NCBI GenBank assembly: GCA_933228895.1
Contig: OW121851.1
Span: 134,339,624-134,403,623 of the forward strand
DNA from: Platycnemis pennipes
Taxonomy: Eukaryota; Arthropoda; Insecta; Odonata; Platycnemididae
Length of the DNA: 64,000 nt
Reading direction: 5' to 3'
In this document: one piece after another, positions 10,341-21,226 of the stretch
Numbering within the stretch: the first letter of the stretch is position 1
Layout: each line of letters begins with the position of its first letter
Made by a program: the position numbers and the translations under genes
Notes under the pieces: generated by a model
Database searches by the model: none
What the model saw: the letters and a program-made list of their open reading frames with translations, nothing else
What the model was told of the DNA's origin: nothing

Positions 10341-10808
10341 TTCATCTACATCATCTGCATCTACATAATACCCTGCAAGCCACCATAATGGTGTGTAGTA
10401 GGGAGTGAACTCTCACCAAACATGATTTCCATATCATGCATAAAAAAGGATCAGTAATAATATACTAGTCTAAACTTCAATTAAAAAAAAAGATAAAATA
10501 CGGCAAAGCAAGCATGCAATATTATGCTGTTAGTTGGATTAGCTAACCATTTATACATAGGATATATTTACCTTTATTCATATCCCTAATTGTACGAGGA
10601 AAAAAGGACATTTTGAGTCTTTCAGTTCGGCAGTCAATTTCTTCTCTAATTTTGTGATTATGATCCCGTCTACCATAGTAATTTGGTGTTCGCAAAATAT
10701 TTTTAACGTAATCTGTGAAAATATTTTCCTGGAATCGATTTAAAATTTTAAGTCTAATTTTCAACCAACGATCTGACAATGATTCCCATTTTAATTCATT
10801 TAATAGGA
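10341..10808 (-). mobile_element. LINE-B (old) fragment
   Basis: It carries a degenerate (CATCTA)n tail, a 3' UTR and about 85 C-terminal codons with a 3-nt insertion in the REIDCRT motif (read as REEIDCRTE). It ends at 10808 exactly where LINE-C sequence starts. Confidence 0.82.
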
Positions 10809-11045
10809 TTTAATTAGCATTTAATTTTTCCCAGTTTCTTCTTTAAATCTCCTTCATTTTCTGCCATGACTGCTATATCGTCGGCGAATCGCAGCATGCT
10901 GCTTTTCTTCCCATGAATATTCACTCCCTAAGACTTTAACTCCCTATCTTCTCGTACTTCATGGATGGTTTTCTCGATTTATGCATTGAACAATATGTGA
11001 ATCGGAACACACCCCTGTCTCACTCCTATCTCAATTCTTGTATAT
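10809..11045 (-). mobile_element. LINE-C (RTE-like) reverse transcriptase fragment
   Basis: On the minus strand one reads, with frameshifts, GVRQGCVP, LFNA, the EVREDRELKS segment, and then a palm motif RFADDIAVMAENEGDLKKKL. GVRQGC and FADDIAVMA are hallmarks of RTE-type and related reverse transcriptases and differ clearly from the GVPQGS and FADDAVVY of the A/B LINEs. It is broken and cannot be functional. The join to LINE-B at 10808 has no spacer. Confidence 0.72.
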
Positions 11046-11838
11046 GTGTGGAAGATAGTTTTACTTATCTACCATTGTAACCGTTTCCCTGATTTTCGAT
11101 TCTTAAAGACTGCAGTGGTTCCCTTTGGTCAATTTTTCGCTTTTTCGGTAAACCCCGTCGCTGTAACGGATTTTTCATTTCCATCGCCATTTCTTTTCGT
11201 CCGCCTCTATGCATTGCTTTTCGTTATTTATATGGAAGCGGTATGATTCCAAGGTAAGGTGGTGTTATACCGTCTATTTTTGGAGGTGGGTAACTAGTAA
11301 TTTTCCTCCTTCGGAAGCGTCTTATTCAATTGAAGATAGCTTCACTGGACGGCCCGTTACGTGTTCTCTTACGAAGATTTTTCTCTCCATCTCTCTCTCT
11401 CTCTCTCTCCTGTCGCGTATAATATCACCAATTTCCTCTCAAAACCGGTTTCTCCAGTCTCCTCTTGACGCCGCGGAGGCGTTCGAAATCCTTTTTCCGC
11501 TGAATCTCCTGGAAACTGGACAATATGACGACTACGCTGGTTTCATTCAATTCCAGTCTCCATGCTGCTTGCGGGCCTTCCCAGGCTCGACTTTTCCGTT
11601 GAGTGAGGGCGTGTGCCTATTCCTTCGAATAATGATTCGTTTTCGTTGAAAATAATACGAATTTTTGTATCCTTGGAACGTGAAAGAGTCGTACGTACTT
11701 GCTGCTCCGTCTCATTCTTTGCTGGCCAATATTGGTTCGTGAGACTTGCCTTGGTGTTATTATTTGTGATTCCGCTCTTCATCCACCCGTGATGTTTACT
11801 CCAATCGCTCCCAGCATTGGATCACTATGAAATATGTG
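11046..11838. other. Unassigned spacer with a CT microsatellite
   Basis: Open frames at 11046-11246 and 11209-11649 have no recognisable domain. A (CT)n run of about 20 bp lies at 11388-11410. Confidence 0.35.
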
Positions 11839-12073
11839 CAATACGCGAATACTCGAATACCTCGAATCCTAGAAAGTAATTAGAAATCGAGACTTCGGAT
11901 AAATCTGCTTAAATAATTCGATATTCGAGATCACGAATAATTATGCTAGTTACGCTCTATTTTGCGTGTTGATGAACTACACCTTTTTATTCATAACTGG
12001 TCAGGACATGGTGTGTTAACACTTTCTGATCACATATTAAGGTTTATAAAAGTGAACGTGTTCAACAGTCCAC

Positions 12074-12608
12074 AATGGGGTCGTTTACCATATTTTTTTA
12101 TCGCCGAATCTGATAGAGTTTGTAAAATAAAAAGACGTATTTTTCCGTTTTTTGATCCGTCAATTATTTCTCGAGTTGTAAGCGGCGAAGACTTGATGTT
12201 TTTAACCCTTTCGGAAAAGTGGGTGTGGTGCAACCTCTGACGTATAATGACTTCGTCCAATCACAACTGAGCCCACGAAGCTACTTTGCCTTATTGCAAT
12301 GGGGGGGGGGCGCATAGCTGACTCTGCCAATAGGAGCAGTTTCGACGATCTGTGAGAGCAGACCTTCCGAGAACCCCCTCCACTCCCTTCCCTTCCCCTA
12401 AAAGCAGTCAAGGACGGGAGGAAAATTACATCAATGGTATCAAAGCTGCTTCTTCGGTGGGCGTCACCTTTTGCTCTTTTTTATTTTTGAATTATGAGTG
12501 AATGGTTGTGGTTTAAAGATTAATTTTGTCACTAAAATTCTTTTTTGTTTCCATCTAACGATTTCGTTTACAAAATTGCGATTTCGGTTCCGAGTATACG
12601 CCCCCATT
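12074..12608 (+). mobile_element. Element X copy 1 (TIR, non-coding)
   Basis: This 535-bp unit begins AATGGGGTCGTTTACCATAT and ends in the reverse complement of AATGGGGGCGTATACTCGG, giving imperfect inverted ends of about 15 bp. Copies at 13555-14082 (inverted) and 55925-56458 align over the whole length. The interior includes a G run at 12301-12310 and a C-rich block (CCCCCTCCACTCCCTTCCC) but no shared ORF. No clear target duplication is visible. I read it as a non-autonomous DNA transposon of unknown superfamily. Confidence 0.75.
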
Positions 12609-13554
12609 CGTAGAAAACATATTTTATCATATATTTGACATTTTAAAACCAGAATTAATTTTTAAAATTTAATCTACCTGTAGCTTTTTACTTCAAAAGG
12701 CTAGAAATTAATTAGCAGAATAACATTTAGATATCAGTTTCAATTCTAGTATTCTAGGCATTCGAAATTCGAGATATTCGAGTCATGATTTAATATAATC
12801 GAATTCGAGAAATCTACCATTCGACCCATCTCTAATTAAAACCATTTATGAATTTCATATTATATCACATCATTTTAAAGGCTCCATCATTCATGTTTAG
12901 TTCGGTTTAGCGTACGTCCTTCGATGAATTAGATGAAATATATAATAAAGCGCCCTTTAACCTTGAATTGAGAACATTTTTATACATTATATGATACCCG
13001 TAAATTCTAATTCCCGCTAAAAATCTTTATCAATATGTACTTCCTAGGGCATGGCGATAACAGGAAAGAAGCTTCTATTTTAGGAAAGTGGAATTATTAA
13101 CTATAGTTTTTCTTTTTCGTTATTTTGGGCCAAATTATGAGGTGATAGATTTTGTTATCGCCATCACCTTGCCTCCTCCAGCGATTGGTGTTAACGGCGC
13201 ATTGTTTCCTCAAAGATTCAGCCTACCTTAATGCGATATTTGGTCCGTAAGATATCTTGACAGATCATCTTAGATTGCATTCTTATAATCGTGGTCATTT
13301 GTCATTAAAGAGGTATCATTCACGCGGCATATCGGGTAGTTTTTTCTCAATCGGGTGACGAAAGTGCATTACAACTGCTGACGGTCATTACTGGGTGTGA
13401 CATAGATAGTTGTATCCACTAGAACGTTTGAAATAATGCCCATGTTTGGCGTGAAATTTCTGCGTACCAACTGTATGATTATGTACCCAGCTATTACGTG
13501 CGTATTATTAGTGAAGGAATGCTATTGAAATGTGATGTAGCTCATGGCAAAGGG
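12609..13554. other. Spacer between inverted X copies
   Basis: No gene is seen. At 12740-12835 there are repeated TTCGA/TCGAA steps (ATTCGAAATTCGAGATATTCG). These resemble in inverted order the ACTCGAATACCTCGAATCC block at 11848-11870 on the other side of X copy 1. Confidence 0.4.
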
Positions 13555-14082
13555 AATGGGGGCGTTTACTCGGAACCGAAATCGCAATTTTGTACACGAA
13601 ATCTTTAGATGGAGACGAAAAATGAATTTTTGTGAAACAATTAATCTTCTAACCCTAGCCATTCACTCAGAAATCAAAAATTAAATAAAGCAAAAGGTGA
13701 AGCCCACAGAAGAAGCAGCTTTGATACCATTGACGTCATTTTCCTCCCGTCCTTGACTGCTTGTAGGGGAAGGGAAGGGAATGGAGGGGGGTTCTCGGAA
13801 GGTCTGCTCGCACATCCTGTCGCAACAGCTTCCATTAGCAGATTCAGCTGTCTCCCCCATTGCAATAAGGCGAAGTAGCTTCGCGGGCTCAGTTGTTATT
13901 TGACGGAGTCGGATACGTCAGATGTTGCACCACGCCCATCTTACCGAAAGGGTGAAAAACATCAGTTTTTCGCCGCTTATAACACTAGAAATAATTGACG
14001 GATAAAACGGAAAAATACGGTCTTTTCATTTTACAAACTCTGTTAGATTCGTCAATAAAAAAATATGGCAAACGACCCCATT
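13555..14082 (-). mobile_element. Element X copy 2, inverted
   Basis: It begins AATGGGGGCGTTTACTCGGA and ends GGCAAACGACCCCATT, the reverse complement of X copy 1 over its whole length. It keeps the TIR better than copy 1 (GGGGCGTTTAC versus GGGTCGTTTGC). Confidence 0.75.
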
Positions 14083-15325
14083 CTATGCGCCAACGTTTCT
14101 AGTATCGATCAAAATTATCTGTAGGATAGTTCTCCACAATCTTGGGACATTTTTTTTGTAGTTTTTAGCTTGCCTTTGATTGAATTATCAATGAAGTCAA
14201 GGAATTTTGCTGTATTTATGGGGAAAACTGAACTAACCTTGAACTCTAGTCCCAATTTAGTCCCAATTAATTCTTTTTTAAGTCACACCTTTGAAAGATG
14301 GCTAGTTGTGTGATACGACTCTAGCATTTATTTGAATTTCTTTGTAAATAACGGATTTCGATTGGAAGTGAAGTGACTTCGCGCTGTTGTGGAAGAGAGA
14401 AGTTGTGGACTTGTTCACGAATCTTCTTAACGCTCGGTTTGTAATTGTTTCTAATAATTCGGGAGAGCGTTATGATAGCCACTCTTCAAATGGAGTCTGA
14501 CGTGGCGATAGTGGCATCACGAATGAAGATTCAGTACTTTTTTCCACTAAATTATTCTCAAGTCTTGCTCGAATACATTCCGTGCAAATTTTCGCCTTTT
14601 TTATGTGATCTCTGGTCTATGCTACCCATGTTGCACTTTTTATCCGATTACCAAATTTCTAATAATGATCTTATTGTCCTTGGGAATAAAAACATTTTAA
14701 CTCTATCTCGTCATTTCAAAATATTCGTTAAGTCATCTGAGAACAGATCGACACTGGCAAGAGAAATGGTAGTCCCCTTAATTTTTCACCTTGTTCAATT
14801 TATTGTGGCAATGTTATAATGATGGAAGTCGCTTTGATTAAAAGCATCGATTTCATCATGCATTCCGCTCGTATGGTTCCTGTTTTCTTGTGATTGATTC
14901 GGCTTTGAGTTAGCAAGGATAGTATAGACGTCAGATGCGTGGAGTCGAGGGGGAGAGGAAGTTAATCGACGCCCCGTCGAAAATAGCTGACGAACGCACG
15001 GCGGTGTCAGTCCTCTTTTGTTTTTTCTTCGTTTTCGAGGCTCCCGCTAGCGCTGACCTCCTCCGCCGCTCTTTAATTTTTGCCATTCCTCCGCTTTGAA
15101 TAAATGCGCCCGTTTCACCCTCTCTCCGAAAAGCTACGACGCTCTTTTCTTCCATTTTTTTTTCGCTTTTAACGTATCAATCACGCAGAACAAGTGGTTC
15201 CCCAAGGTCGCCGTCCTCGCCCCCTTCTCTTCCTCGCTCGCTCCCGCTCTCCTTCGTTTCCTCGCGTGAGTGTGTGAGAGCAAGGAAGTGCGTCAAGGAA
15301 GCGTGCCGTATACCCCTTTGTAAGC
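14083..15325. other. Unassigned spacer
   Basis: An open frame at 14445-14819 (124 codons) is hydrophobic and AT-rich with no motif; I do not call it. From about 15170 to 15290 the plus strand is pyrimidine-rich, ahead of the small ORF at 15326. Confidence 0.35.
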
Positions 15326-15574
15326 ATGCATCCATTCAACCGTAGAAGTTACTCTGGCCGTTCTATGAGGCGATTAGGTCGAAAGAAATTCGGCTCATAT
15401 GGAGAGCTGTGGCTCACCGAGGAGAACGATTCGCGACCCATAGTTCACATCGCCGGAGACATTGCGAAAGAAGGTTCAAGCAAGGAAGCCACATTGAAAA
15501 TGAATATTGATTTGGAGGGAACCGGAGAAACGTATGAAAACTCTTTGGAGTTCGATGAGGAAAATAGAAAATGA
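15326..15574 (+). CDS. Hypothetical small protein, 82 residues
   Basis: The frame starts with a true ATG and encodes a basic N-terminal third (SMRRLGRKKFG at about 13-23) and an acidic C-terminus rich in E and D, ending EENRK. I recognise no domain, signal peptide or membrane segment. Against a host gene: about 75 bp of its body (15390-15465, codons for FGSYGELWLTEEN onward) recur at 26527-26603 with some differences, so part of it is a dispersed repeat. It could be an exon, a transposon remnant or a chance frame. Confidence 0.3.
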   Translation: MHPFNRRSYSGRSMRRLGRKKFGSYGELWLTEENDSRPIVHIAGDIAKEGSSKEATLKMNIDLEGTGETYENSLEFDEENRK

Positions 15575-15655
15575 ATCGAATGTTGGCTTGGGCATCTTCA
15601 TTACTCCTTAGTCATCTGTCCTAAAATTAATTTACGCAGCTCTCCATTCGATTTT

Positions 15656-15761
15656 TCATCTACATCTATACGATACCCTGCAAGCCACCGCAAGGGTTTG
15701 TGGCAGGGGGTGAAGATCACCAGGCATGCACTACCAACATGCTAACATACTAACATTCTAA
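15656..15761 (-). mobile_element. LINE-A tail-only insertion
   Basis: In antisense it has a (CATCTA)-type tail with CTATACGATACCC, the hairpin block and the first part of the A-type 3' UTR, ending in a short degenerate ACATGCTAACATACTAACAT repeat. Confidence 0.8.
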
Positions 15762-15920
15762 CCTCTTCATCTTTTACTCTGCAAGTATTTACTTTTACGT
15801 CCTTCACGACTTGTTGTATGACACGCGAGGTCTTGAAACTTCCTTCTTCCCATTCACTTTTCCCTCGATGACTTCTCATAACACCATCATGCGTTAGGAT
15901 ACGATTGATAAGGTTATCCC
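15762..15920 (-). mobile_element. LINE-C (RTE-like) C-terminal fragment
   Basis: It is similar in antisense to 10040-10180 and 54500-54650 (CTTTTACGTCCTTCACGACT, TTTTCCCTCGATGA). It abuts the LINE-A tail. No frame survives. Confidence 0.6.
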
Positions 15921-16954
15921 GTCATATTTTTAGGATTATCAATATATCTATCTTCCGCCTCCCTTCTTAGAACTACAGTGTCACTCACTCGACGTATACT
16001 TTTTGTTATCTATTTTATGTAGCACCATATTTCACATGCTATGTAGTCATGTTTTTCTCTGCCGATGTTGCCGTCGCTTCCTTTAAGGAGTATGCTCCAG
16101 ATGTAAATTATAATGAAGATTTTCCTCATTGCTAAGCTTTTTTTCCAGCTGTCAGTAGATTTTTCTTCTGGTAAAATGCTCTCTTCGACTGATTAATTCT
16201 TCCTTTCTTCGTCCATGACTGGTCATTCTGAATTTGAAGGAGGGAATCATCTTCGGCTTGGGTCAAAGTTCGTCCATCATGAGATTTCGTTTGGGAGTGC
16301 GTGGTCATCGGGCAATCCGCTTCCTTCCTGCCGGGAGGCGAACGTCTTAATCTGCCTCTCGAGCTACTGCGATTCCTGGTTGGAAATTGATCTTGCGAAA
16401 AAGCCCTGAGGGGGTTGGGGCTGTCTCTCAGCTGAGACTTGTTATTTGGCGAAGTTTGTCTCGCCTGAATCCTCAACGGGGATCAGTTCCCAATACGCCC
16501 CTGTAATCGCGGCCTTGGACTTAAGTATGGGTAACTTGACGTGAAATACGACGTTGAACCATCCTACTATTAATTCAGGTATTGCATGCTTTTTGACACC
16601 GGTTGAAAAACTGCTTATGAATAATTTTTTTTTACCGGCTATGAATAATGGTATGGCGAAACTGCCGTAATAGCTTCCGGTGCAAAGTTCTGTGTTTCCA
16701 AGGAAAACGACGTTTAGCGCCGTAAGATCAACAAACGACTTCAGTGAATTGATGGTTTTTTTAAATAGTGAATTTCAAATGAGTTGGAAGGCGGGTGCTG
16801 GCGAAGAGAATTCGGCAGTTCTCGTCAGGCTCCGCCAACTGTCGTGCGAGAGAGCCCTAAAAATATGTGGAGTGGGTGAGGTAGAACCACAGTAAGGCGT
16901 TGCCATGTGTATCGCAATCTCACGGGCGTATAGTTATATAGACTGTGCATTAAC
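15921..16954. other. Unassigned spacer
   Basis: Overlapping open frames at 16132-16476 (minus) and 16215-16409 (plus) lack motifs. No repeat family is recognised. Confidence 0.35.
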
Positions 16955-17064
16955 TATGTGCAAAATATTTTTAACGGCATCACTGAAAATATTATCTCGG
17001 AATTCATTTAGGAGATTAAGTCTAAATTTCAACCTGCGATCAGACGATGAATCCCATTTTAGAT
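16955..17064 (-). mobile_element. LINE-B (old) internal fragment
   Basis: The reverse complement matches LINE-B codons for WESLSDRRLKFRLNLL through DDVKNIL. Both ends are lost, with no UTR or tail. Confidence 0.7.
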
Positions 17065-17454
17065 AGTGGCAATCGCATGCCCCCCTTCCGCAGCTGGAGC
17101 GAGAGGGCAGAGGTCATGTCTGCACTCAGTCGGGACAGGAGGGTGGAAGAGAGGGGGATGAGTAGTAGCCCCTTCCATCCCTTACTTACCCACCCCTTGT
17201 ATTCCACCTTTTTTTCTTACCGCTGCTCATGTGGTGGTGCGAAGAGAGACGTGAAGAAGGGGGGGGGGGGGGGGCATCTGCCGCAGTGCGGTGCATTACC
17301 CCCTCTCTCTCACCCCCCTCACCCTTTCCCTCCCCTCCCCCGCCTCATCTTCCACGGCCGGCCCTTACTTAAAGGAGGCACAGGTGCGGGTCGGCGCTGC
17401 AGCTATTGGGGTCGAGTTACTCTAGTGGGTAGAGAATGGGAGGGTGCGTCTGTG
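17065..17454. other. GC-rich spacer with a 16-base G run
   Basis: High G+C compared with its surroundings. It holds an uninterrupted run of 16 G at 17259-17274 and CCCTCC-type pyrimidine runs at 17300-17350. The open frame 17047-17541 spans these low-complexity runs and is not credible coding sequence. Confidence 0.5.
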
Positions 17455-17745
17455 TGCGTGATTGAATTGATCCGGACTATCTCGGTAACCAAGGAGTCAC
17501 GTGGTTCAAACAAGAATGGTTCGCAAATTTGGCGTGTTTAAATCACTCATCTGGATCTCACTCATTGTTTTCACTCGATTTTTTCTCATCCGGTGGCTCG
17601 GGGGCTTTATATTCTCGATACGGACGAGAAGAACTCAAACTGAAAACATATAAGGAGATTGTAACGAGCGAGTCAAACAAACCAAGTTGTACCACGTGAC
17701 CACTTGGTTACATACTCGAGGTAATCCCGATTGATTCAAACACAC
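17455..17745. mobile_element. MITE K copy (foldback)
   Basis: The two halves are imperfect reverse complements: GGTAACCAAGGAGTCACGTG on the left and CCACGTGACCACTTGGTTAC on the right. Extended pairing reaches the ends (ATCTCGGTAACC versus GGTTACATACTCGAGG). The same element lies at 37966-38259. It has no coding capacity and abuts SINE1. Confidence 0.72.
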
Positions 17746-17754
17746 CCCCCTACC

Positions 17755-18012
17755 CTCATAGCCTCTCACCGGTAAGGCCCGGGTTCGAATACCGGAAGTG
17801 GAAGATTTTTTTAATTGGTGATGCGGCCACTTCTTGAGTGTTTTGTGGAGAATATTCCAGTTCAGTACTCCGTCCGTCGGAGGGGACGTTAGGCCGCGGT
17901 CCCCTTGGCGCCAGTTCGTTAAGATCAGGCTAATGCCGACGCCGGGGTTCTCTCCACCCCTTCCTCATTTCACTTCCGTACCTATCCTTATAACTTTCTT
18001 TCCGGTCTTAGG
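17755..18012 (+). mobile_element. SINE1, lacking its first 30 bp
   Basis: It carries the tRNA-like B box GGGTTCGAATACC at about 17783 and the SINE1 body (TACTCCGTCCGTCGG, GACGTTAGGCC, CCCCTTGGCGCC, ATGCCGACGCCGGG) shared with 37618, 40759 and 63711. The A-box part is absent and replaced by MITE K. Confidence 0.82.
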
Positions 18013-18104
18013 CGCCTATGAGTGCGAATAGAGAGGTGAGTGAGGTAAGACCAATAATTTTTGCGCCGTAAAAATCTACATGAAAATTGCTATCTCATGT
18101 TAGA

Positions 18105-18360
18105 ATTTCCCGGGCCCGGGCAAGAGATCCCGGATTTTTTAGATCCCGGGCAAGAGCCTTTCTGGACATCCCATCTAAAATCCTCGCGATTCGATTTTCT
18201 GCGTGTCAGAACTTCGTAGGAAATCGCAGGTGGCCCAGGGAAAGGAACTGGCCCCCCTACCCTGAATGTGTGAGTTTCACACGCCGTTGGCTTAGTACGG
18301 GGTGAGTTCTACTCTCACCTATTAAAGACCAACCTTCGGGTTGAATCATTGAGTCAGTGA
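18105..18360 (+). mobile_element. SINE2 copy
   Basis: It matches 58225-58478 and the split copy 60418-61482: CCTTTCTGGACA, CAGAACTTCGTAGGAAATCG, GGCCCAGGGAAAGGAACTGG, GTGTGAGTTTCACACGCC, CCAACCTTCGGGTTGAA. The head is damaged by a local CCCGGGCAAGAG duplication. The tRNA origin is inferred from the better head at 60418. Confidence 0.75.
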
Positions 18361-18944
18361 TTAGATTTTCGTCAAAACGACATTACTCTATACATTATAA
18401 TTCTGCATATTTTACTTTCCATGCTCTGCCATGTAACCACGCATACAGTTGCTGATTTTCTACGTCTATGTTCTTCAAATATATGATGGAAAGGCCTCAT
18501 TATTTTATTGCCAATGGATAGAAGGGCCAAAAAATGATATATCCGTAAACTTTCACAATAAATGACATTTACTTCACAATTCGATGAAACATGCTTAAAT
18601 TTCCCTAGTTCCTTTTGTCACTTAGGACCCCGAGAGATACCCCAAACCTAAGAAATGGAAACGGTCCCGGAAGAAAGGCCTTGGCTCGGCGAGGAGCCTT
18701 TCTGGTAGCGTTGCTGTACACAACCACCACCACCCTTTCTCAAGGTTGCTAGAAAATGCGTAAACCTCGTGTACAAAAGTTCAGTAACTTTACGTTTTAG
18801 AGCACTGAATCAGTATTTGTAGCGTAAAATAACGTTTAACATAATTATGTCAAAATATTTTGGAAGGCGTAACATTTATTATTCATGTACATCTACGCAA
18901 TGCCCTCGGTTAACTCAGTGTAAAAGTCGTTGTCAGGCTTGCTG
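18361..18944. other. Unassigned spacer
   Basis: No gene or family recognised. Confidence 0.4.
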
Positions 18945-19440
18945 TCTTCGTGTTTGAAGGTTCTCCCATTCCATTGTTTGCCTACATCTACGCAATACCC
19001 TACAAGCCACAGCAAGGGTGTGTGGCAGAGGGTGAAGATCACAAAAAATGAACTATCGACAATCAAATAGGCTACTACATGGAAACATGCTAGATAATAG
19101 GGTCACATGCAGATAGATGATTAGTATCTACAAATTAAGTAAGGGATTGGTTGTTAATACATACACAATGGACTACAGACTATTCAAAAAATATTTAACC
19201 TACCTATCGCTTTGCTATGCTGCCTATTGTGTTCTCTTATAGTGCGTGGGAAAAATTACATTTTGAATCCATCGTAACACCTTTTAACAAACCTAACTGC
19301 TCTACGCTGCGCACTGTCTAGCTCTCTGATCAAACGTAATTCATTCGGATTCCATGCTATGGCTGCATATTCAAGGTGGGGCCTAGCTAGTGAAAAGTAT
19401 CATCGCTCTTTTGTCTTCCCGTCACATTATGAAACGAATA
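18945..19440 (-). mobile_element. LINE-D/A copy with an internal deletion
   Basis: In antisense it has the tail, hairpin block and D-type 3' UTR up to about 19275. It then jumps directly to the codons for CYD back to LGLIRELDSVQRRAVRFVK. About 200 coding bases are missing at the join. The region before the tail (18945-18985) resembles 7340-7384 next to another LINE-D copy. Confidence 0.75.
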
Positions 19441-20097
19441 TTCTTTGCAGTTCAATCGTAATCCTCACAACTTTACAATTAGTTAAAAATCTATGTATTA
19501 TATAGATTTTTTTGTGTGCGTTACGCACTTGTGGAATGAAATTGCCTTTCCTTCTTCTTAAGTATTGCGCGCACAGTTATTGCAGAATGCAACGGCTCAA
19601 TAACTGCTGGCATTTCTCTCCTCAGATAGGCATTGTGAATTTGAGATGTTAAAATTGAATTTTCGGTTTACCTGATTGCAAAACTACAAAAAAAAGATAA
19701 CTTCTGTTTATCTGCTGCTCTGTCATTTGGTTTGTGTAGCGTTCACTAGTGATGCAGGCGAAGCGCCCTGAGACGTCAGTGATTTCACTCGAACCTCAGC
19801 CAATAGCGGAGCGGATCCAAAATTCCCGTCGTTTACGTGTTTCCGGACAACCTGTGTATTCTAACAACGCTGCCCCTTCCTTTCTTCCCTCCGCTCCATC
19901 TCCGTTTGCGTTGAGCGCTCTCAAGGACGGCCTCTTTGTAGTCTTAAGGTGTCAGCCGTCTTGGAACTCGAGCTTATCTTGAAGCAGGTGCCTGGTTTCA
20001 ATCCGATCCAGTCTCTGGACAATTTAAAACGTGGAATTTTTGATCGCGAAAGACTCTATCTTTTTTTTTACAACCCCTTTTCTTTTTCGCCTTTCTT
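19441..20097. other. Unassigned spacer
   Basis: The open frame 19749-19982 has no recognisable domain. Confidence 0.35.
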
Positions 20098-20459
20098 GTT
20101 CTCCAATGGTGCGCGGGAAAAATGACATTTTAAATCTATCGGTAAGACAATATATTTCTCTAATCTTGCTAATTGGATCAAACCTAGCATAACACGCAGG
20201 GGCTCCTAATATGTTTCTAACGTCACCTGTAAACAAAGAAGCTTGGAATCTACTTCAAAGCCTACATTCCAAACTGCGTTCTGATAGACATTCCCATCCT
20301 ATAGTAGTTATTCTATTAAACTCATAATACTAATACCATTATCATGATCTCCTTTGCACACGCTCTAATTCCTTTATCATACGTCCCTCGTACGGAGCCC
20401 GTACACTAGAGGCATATTGTAAATGAGGCCAGACAAGTGTAAAATAAAATCTTTCTCTT
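20098..20459 (-). mobile_element. LINE-D coding fragment without 3' UTR
   Basis: In antisense it covers the codons from KDFILHLSGLIYNMPLV back through IREIYCLTDRFKMSFFPRTI. It parallels 43800-44330 and has several stops and frame breaks. No hairpin or tail is attached. Confidence 0.72.
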
Positions 20460-21041
20460 AACAATTATTAGTGGAGGTTTGAAGGAAGAGCACGTGGGAA
20501 ACAAGGGAAATCTTATGGATTGTTTTAAAAGGGATTTTTGTCAATACCCCGTATTGTATGGACGAAGGATATGCTTAAGAATGCTCTCCTGTAACAGTTA
20601 TGCCCGCTGTTTTTTTTTGCGAAAACTTGAAATAATTTTTTTTCTTAAAAACTGCTGATTTTAATGATGCTTTCAACCACGATGCAGTATAAACGTTTTA
20701 CTTTCAAATTCTCTTGACAATATGCCATTTATGTCGTTCCCCGATCTTCCCCTGTCCGAATAATGTCTTCTCGGAAATTGGATTTTTTTTCGCACGGATC
20801 CGCCTTCGGGGATTTTTCCTCGCGCTCGCGTTTTTGTGCCGCATTCCGTATTTCATTCTTTTATTCGTCGGAAGCGCCGCGAGCGTCTTGAAATGAAGTC
20901 TGCAACAATGCCGTCCAACCCCGCTCTCCCGATTTCATTTGCCATTCGTCCTTGCCTTATCAAAATGCCGATTACTTTCCGTGCCGTTTTCGTGAACAGT
21001 GAAAAAATAAAATAAGATCGAAGGTTTTCCCGGCGAAATAG
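20460..21041. other. Unassigned spacer
   Basis: Short frames (for example 20714-20896) have no motif. Confidence 0.35.
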
Positions 21042-21226
21042 CTGTAGAAAATCTTCTCGGGTTTTCGACCGGGTCTGGTTGTCCATGGCCGACGTTTCGG
21101 TGCTCGGCTTGGGCACCATCATCAGGGCAGATGATGGTGTGAACTTGACGGTGCCTGAGTCGAGCAACATAAACGTCGACCATGGACAACTGGACCCGGA
21201 GGAAAAACCGAGATGATTTTCTACAG
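21042..21226. repeat. Palindromic Penelope-type end, 185 bp
   Basis: CTGTAGAAAATCTTCTCGGG on the left is matched by the reverse complement of CCGAGATGATTTTCTACAG on the right. Pairing continues with interruptions through GTCCATGGCCGACGTTT / AAACGTCGACCATGGAC to a centre near 21130. The sequence style (TCTCGGGTTTTCGACCGGGT, GACGTTTCG, CATCATCAGGGCA) matches the end next to the Penelope GIY-YIG remnant at 52580-52665. Confidence 0.65.
21094..21125 (-). ncRNA. Hammerhead-ribozyme-like core (candidate)
   Basis: The minus strand reads CTGATGA, one base, a hairpin GGTGC..GCACC with loop CCAAGCCGA, then GAAAC and GTC. CUGANGA, stem II and GAAA in this order form the hammerhead catalytic core. Stem III would be short (GUC/GAC) and I cannot confirm the cleavage site or stem I by eye. 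The 1-nt spacer before stem II is unusual. Confidence 0.4.

Noticed and set aside
14445..14819. 124-codon hydrophobic frame as a membrane protein
   Set aside because: AT-rich sequence gives hydrophobic codons by chance; no clear helices with flanking charges and no homology recognised.
17047..17541. 164-codon open frame as a gene
   Set aside because: It begins in antisense LINE-B, crosses a 16-G run and ends in MITE K; composition is low complexity.
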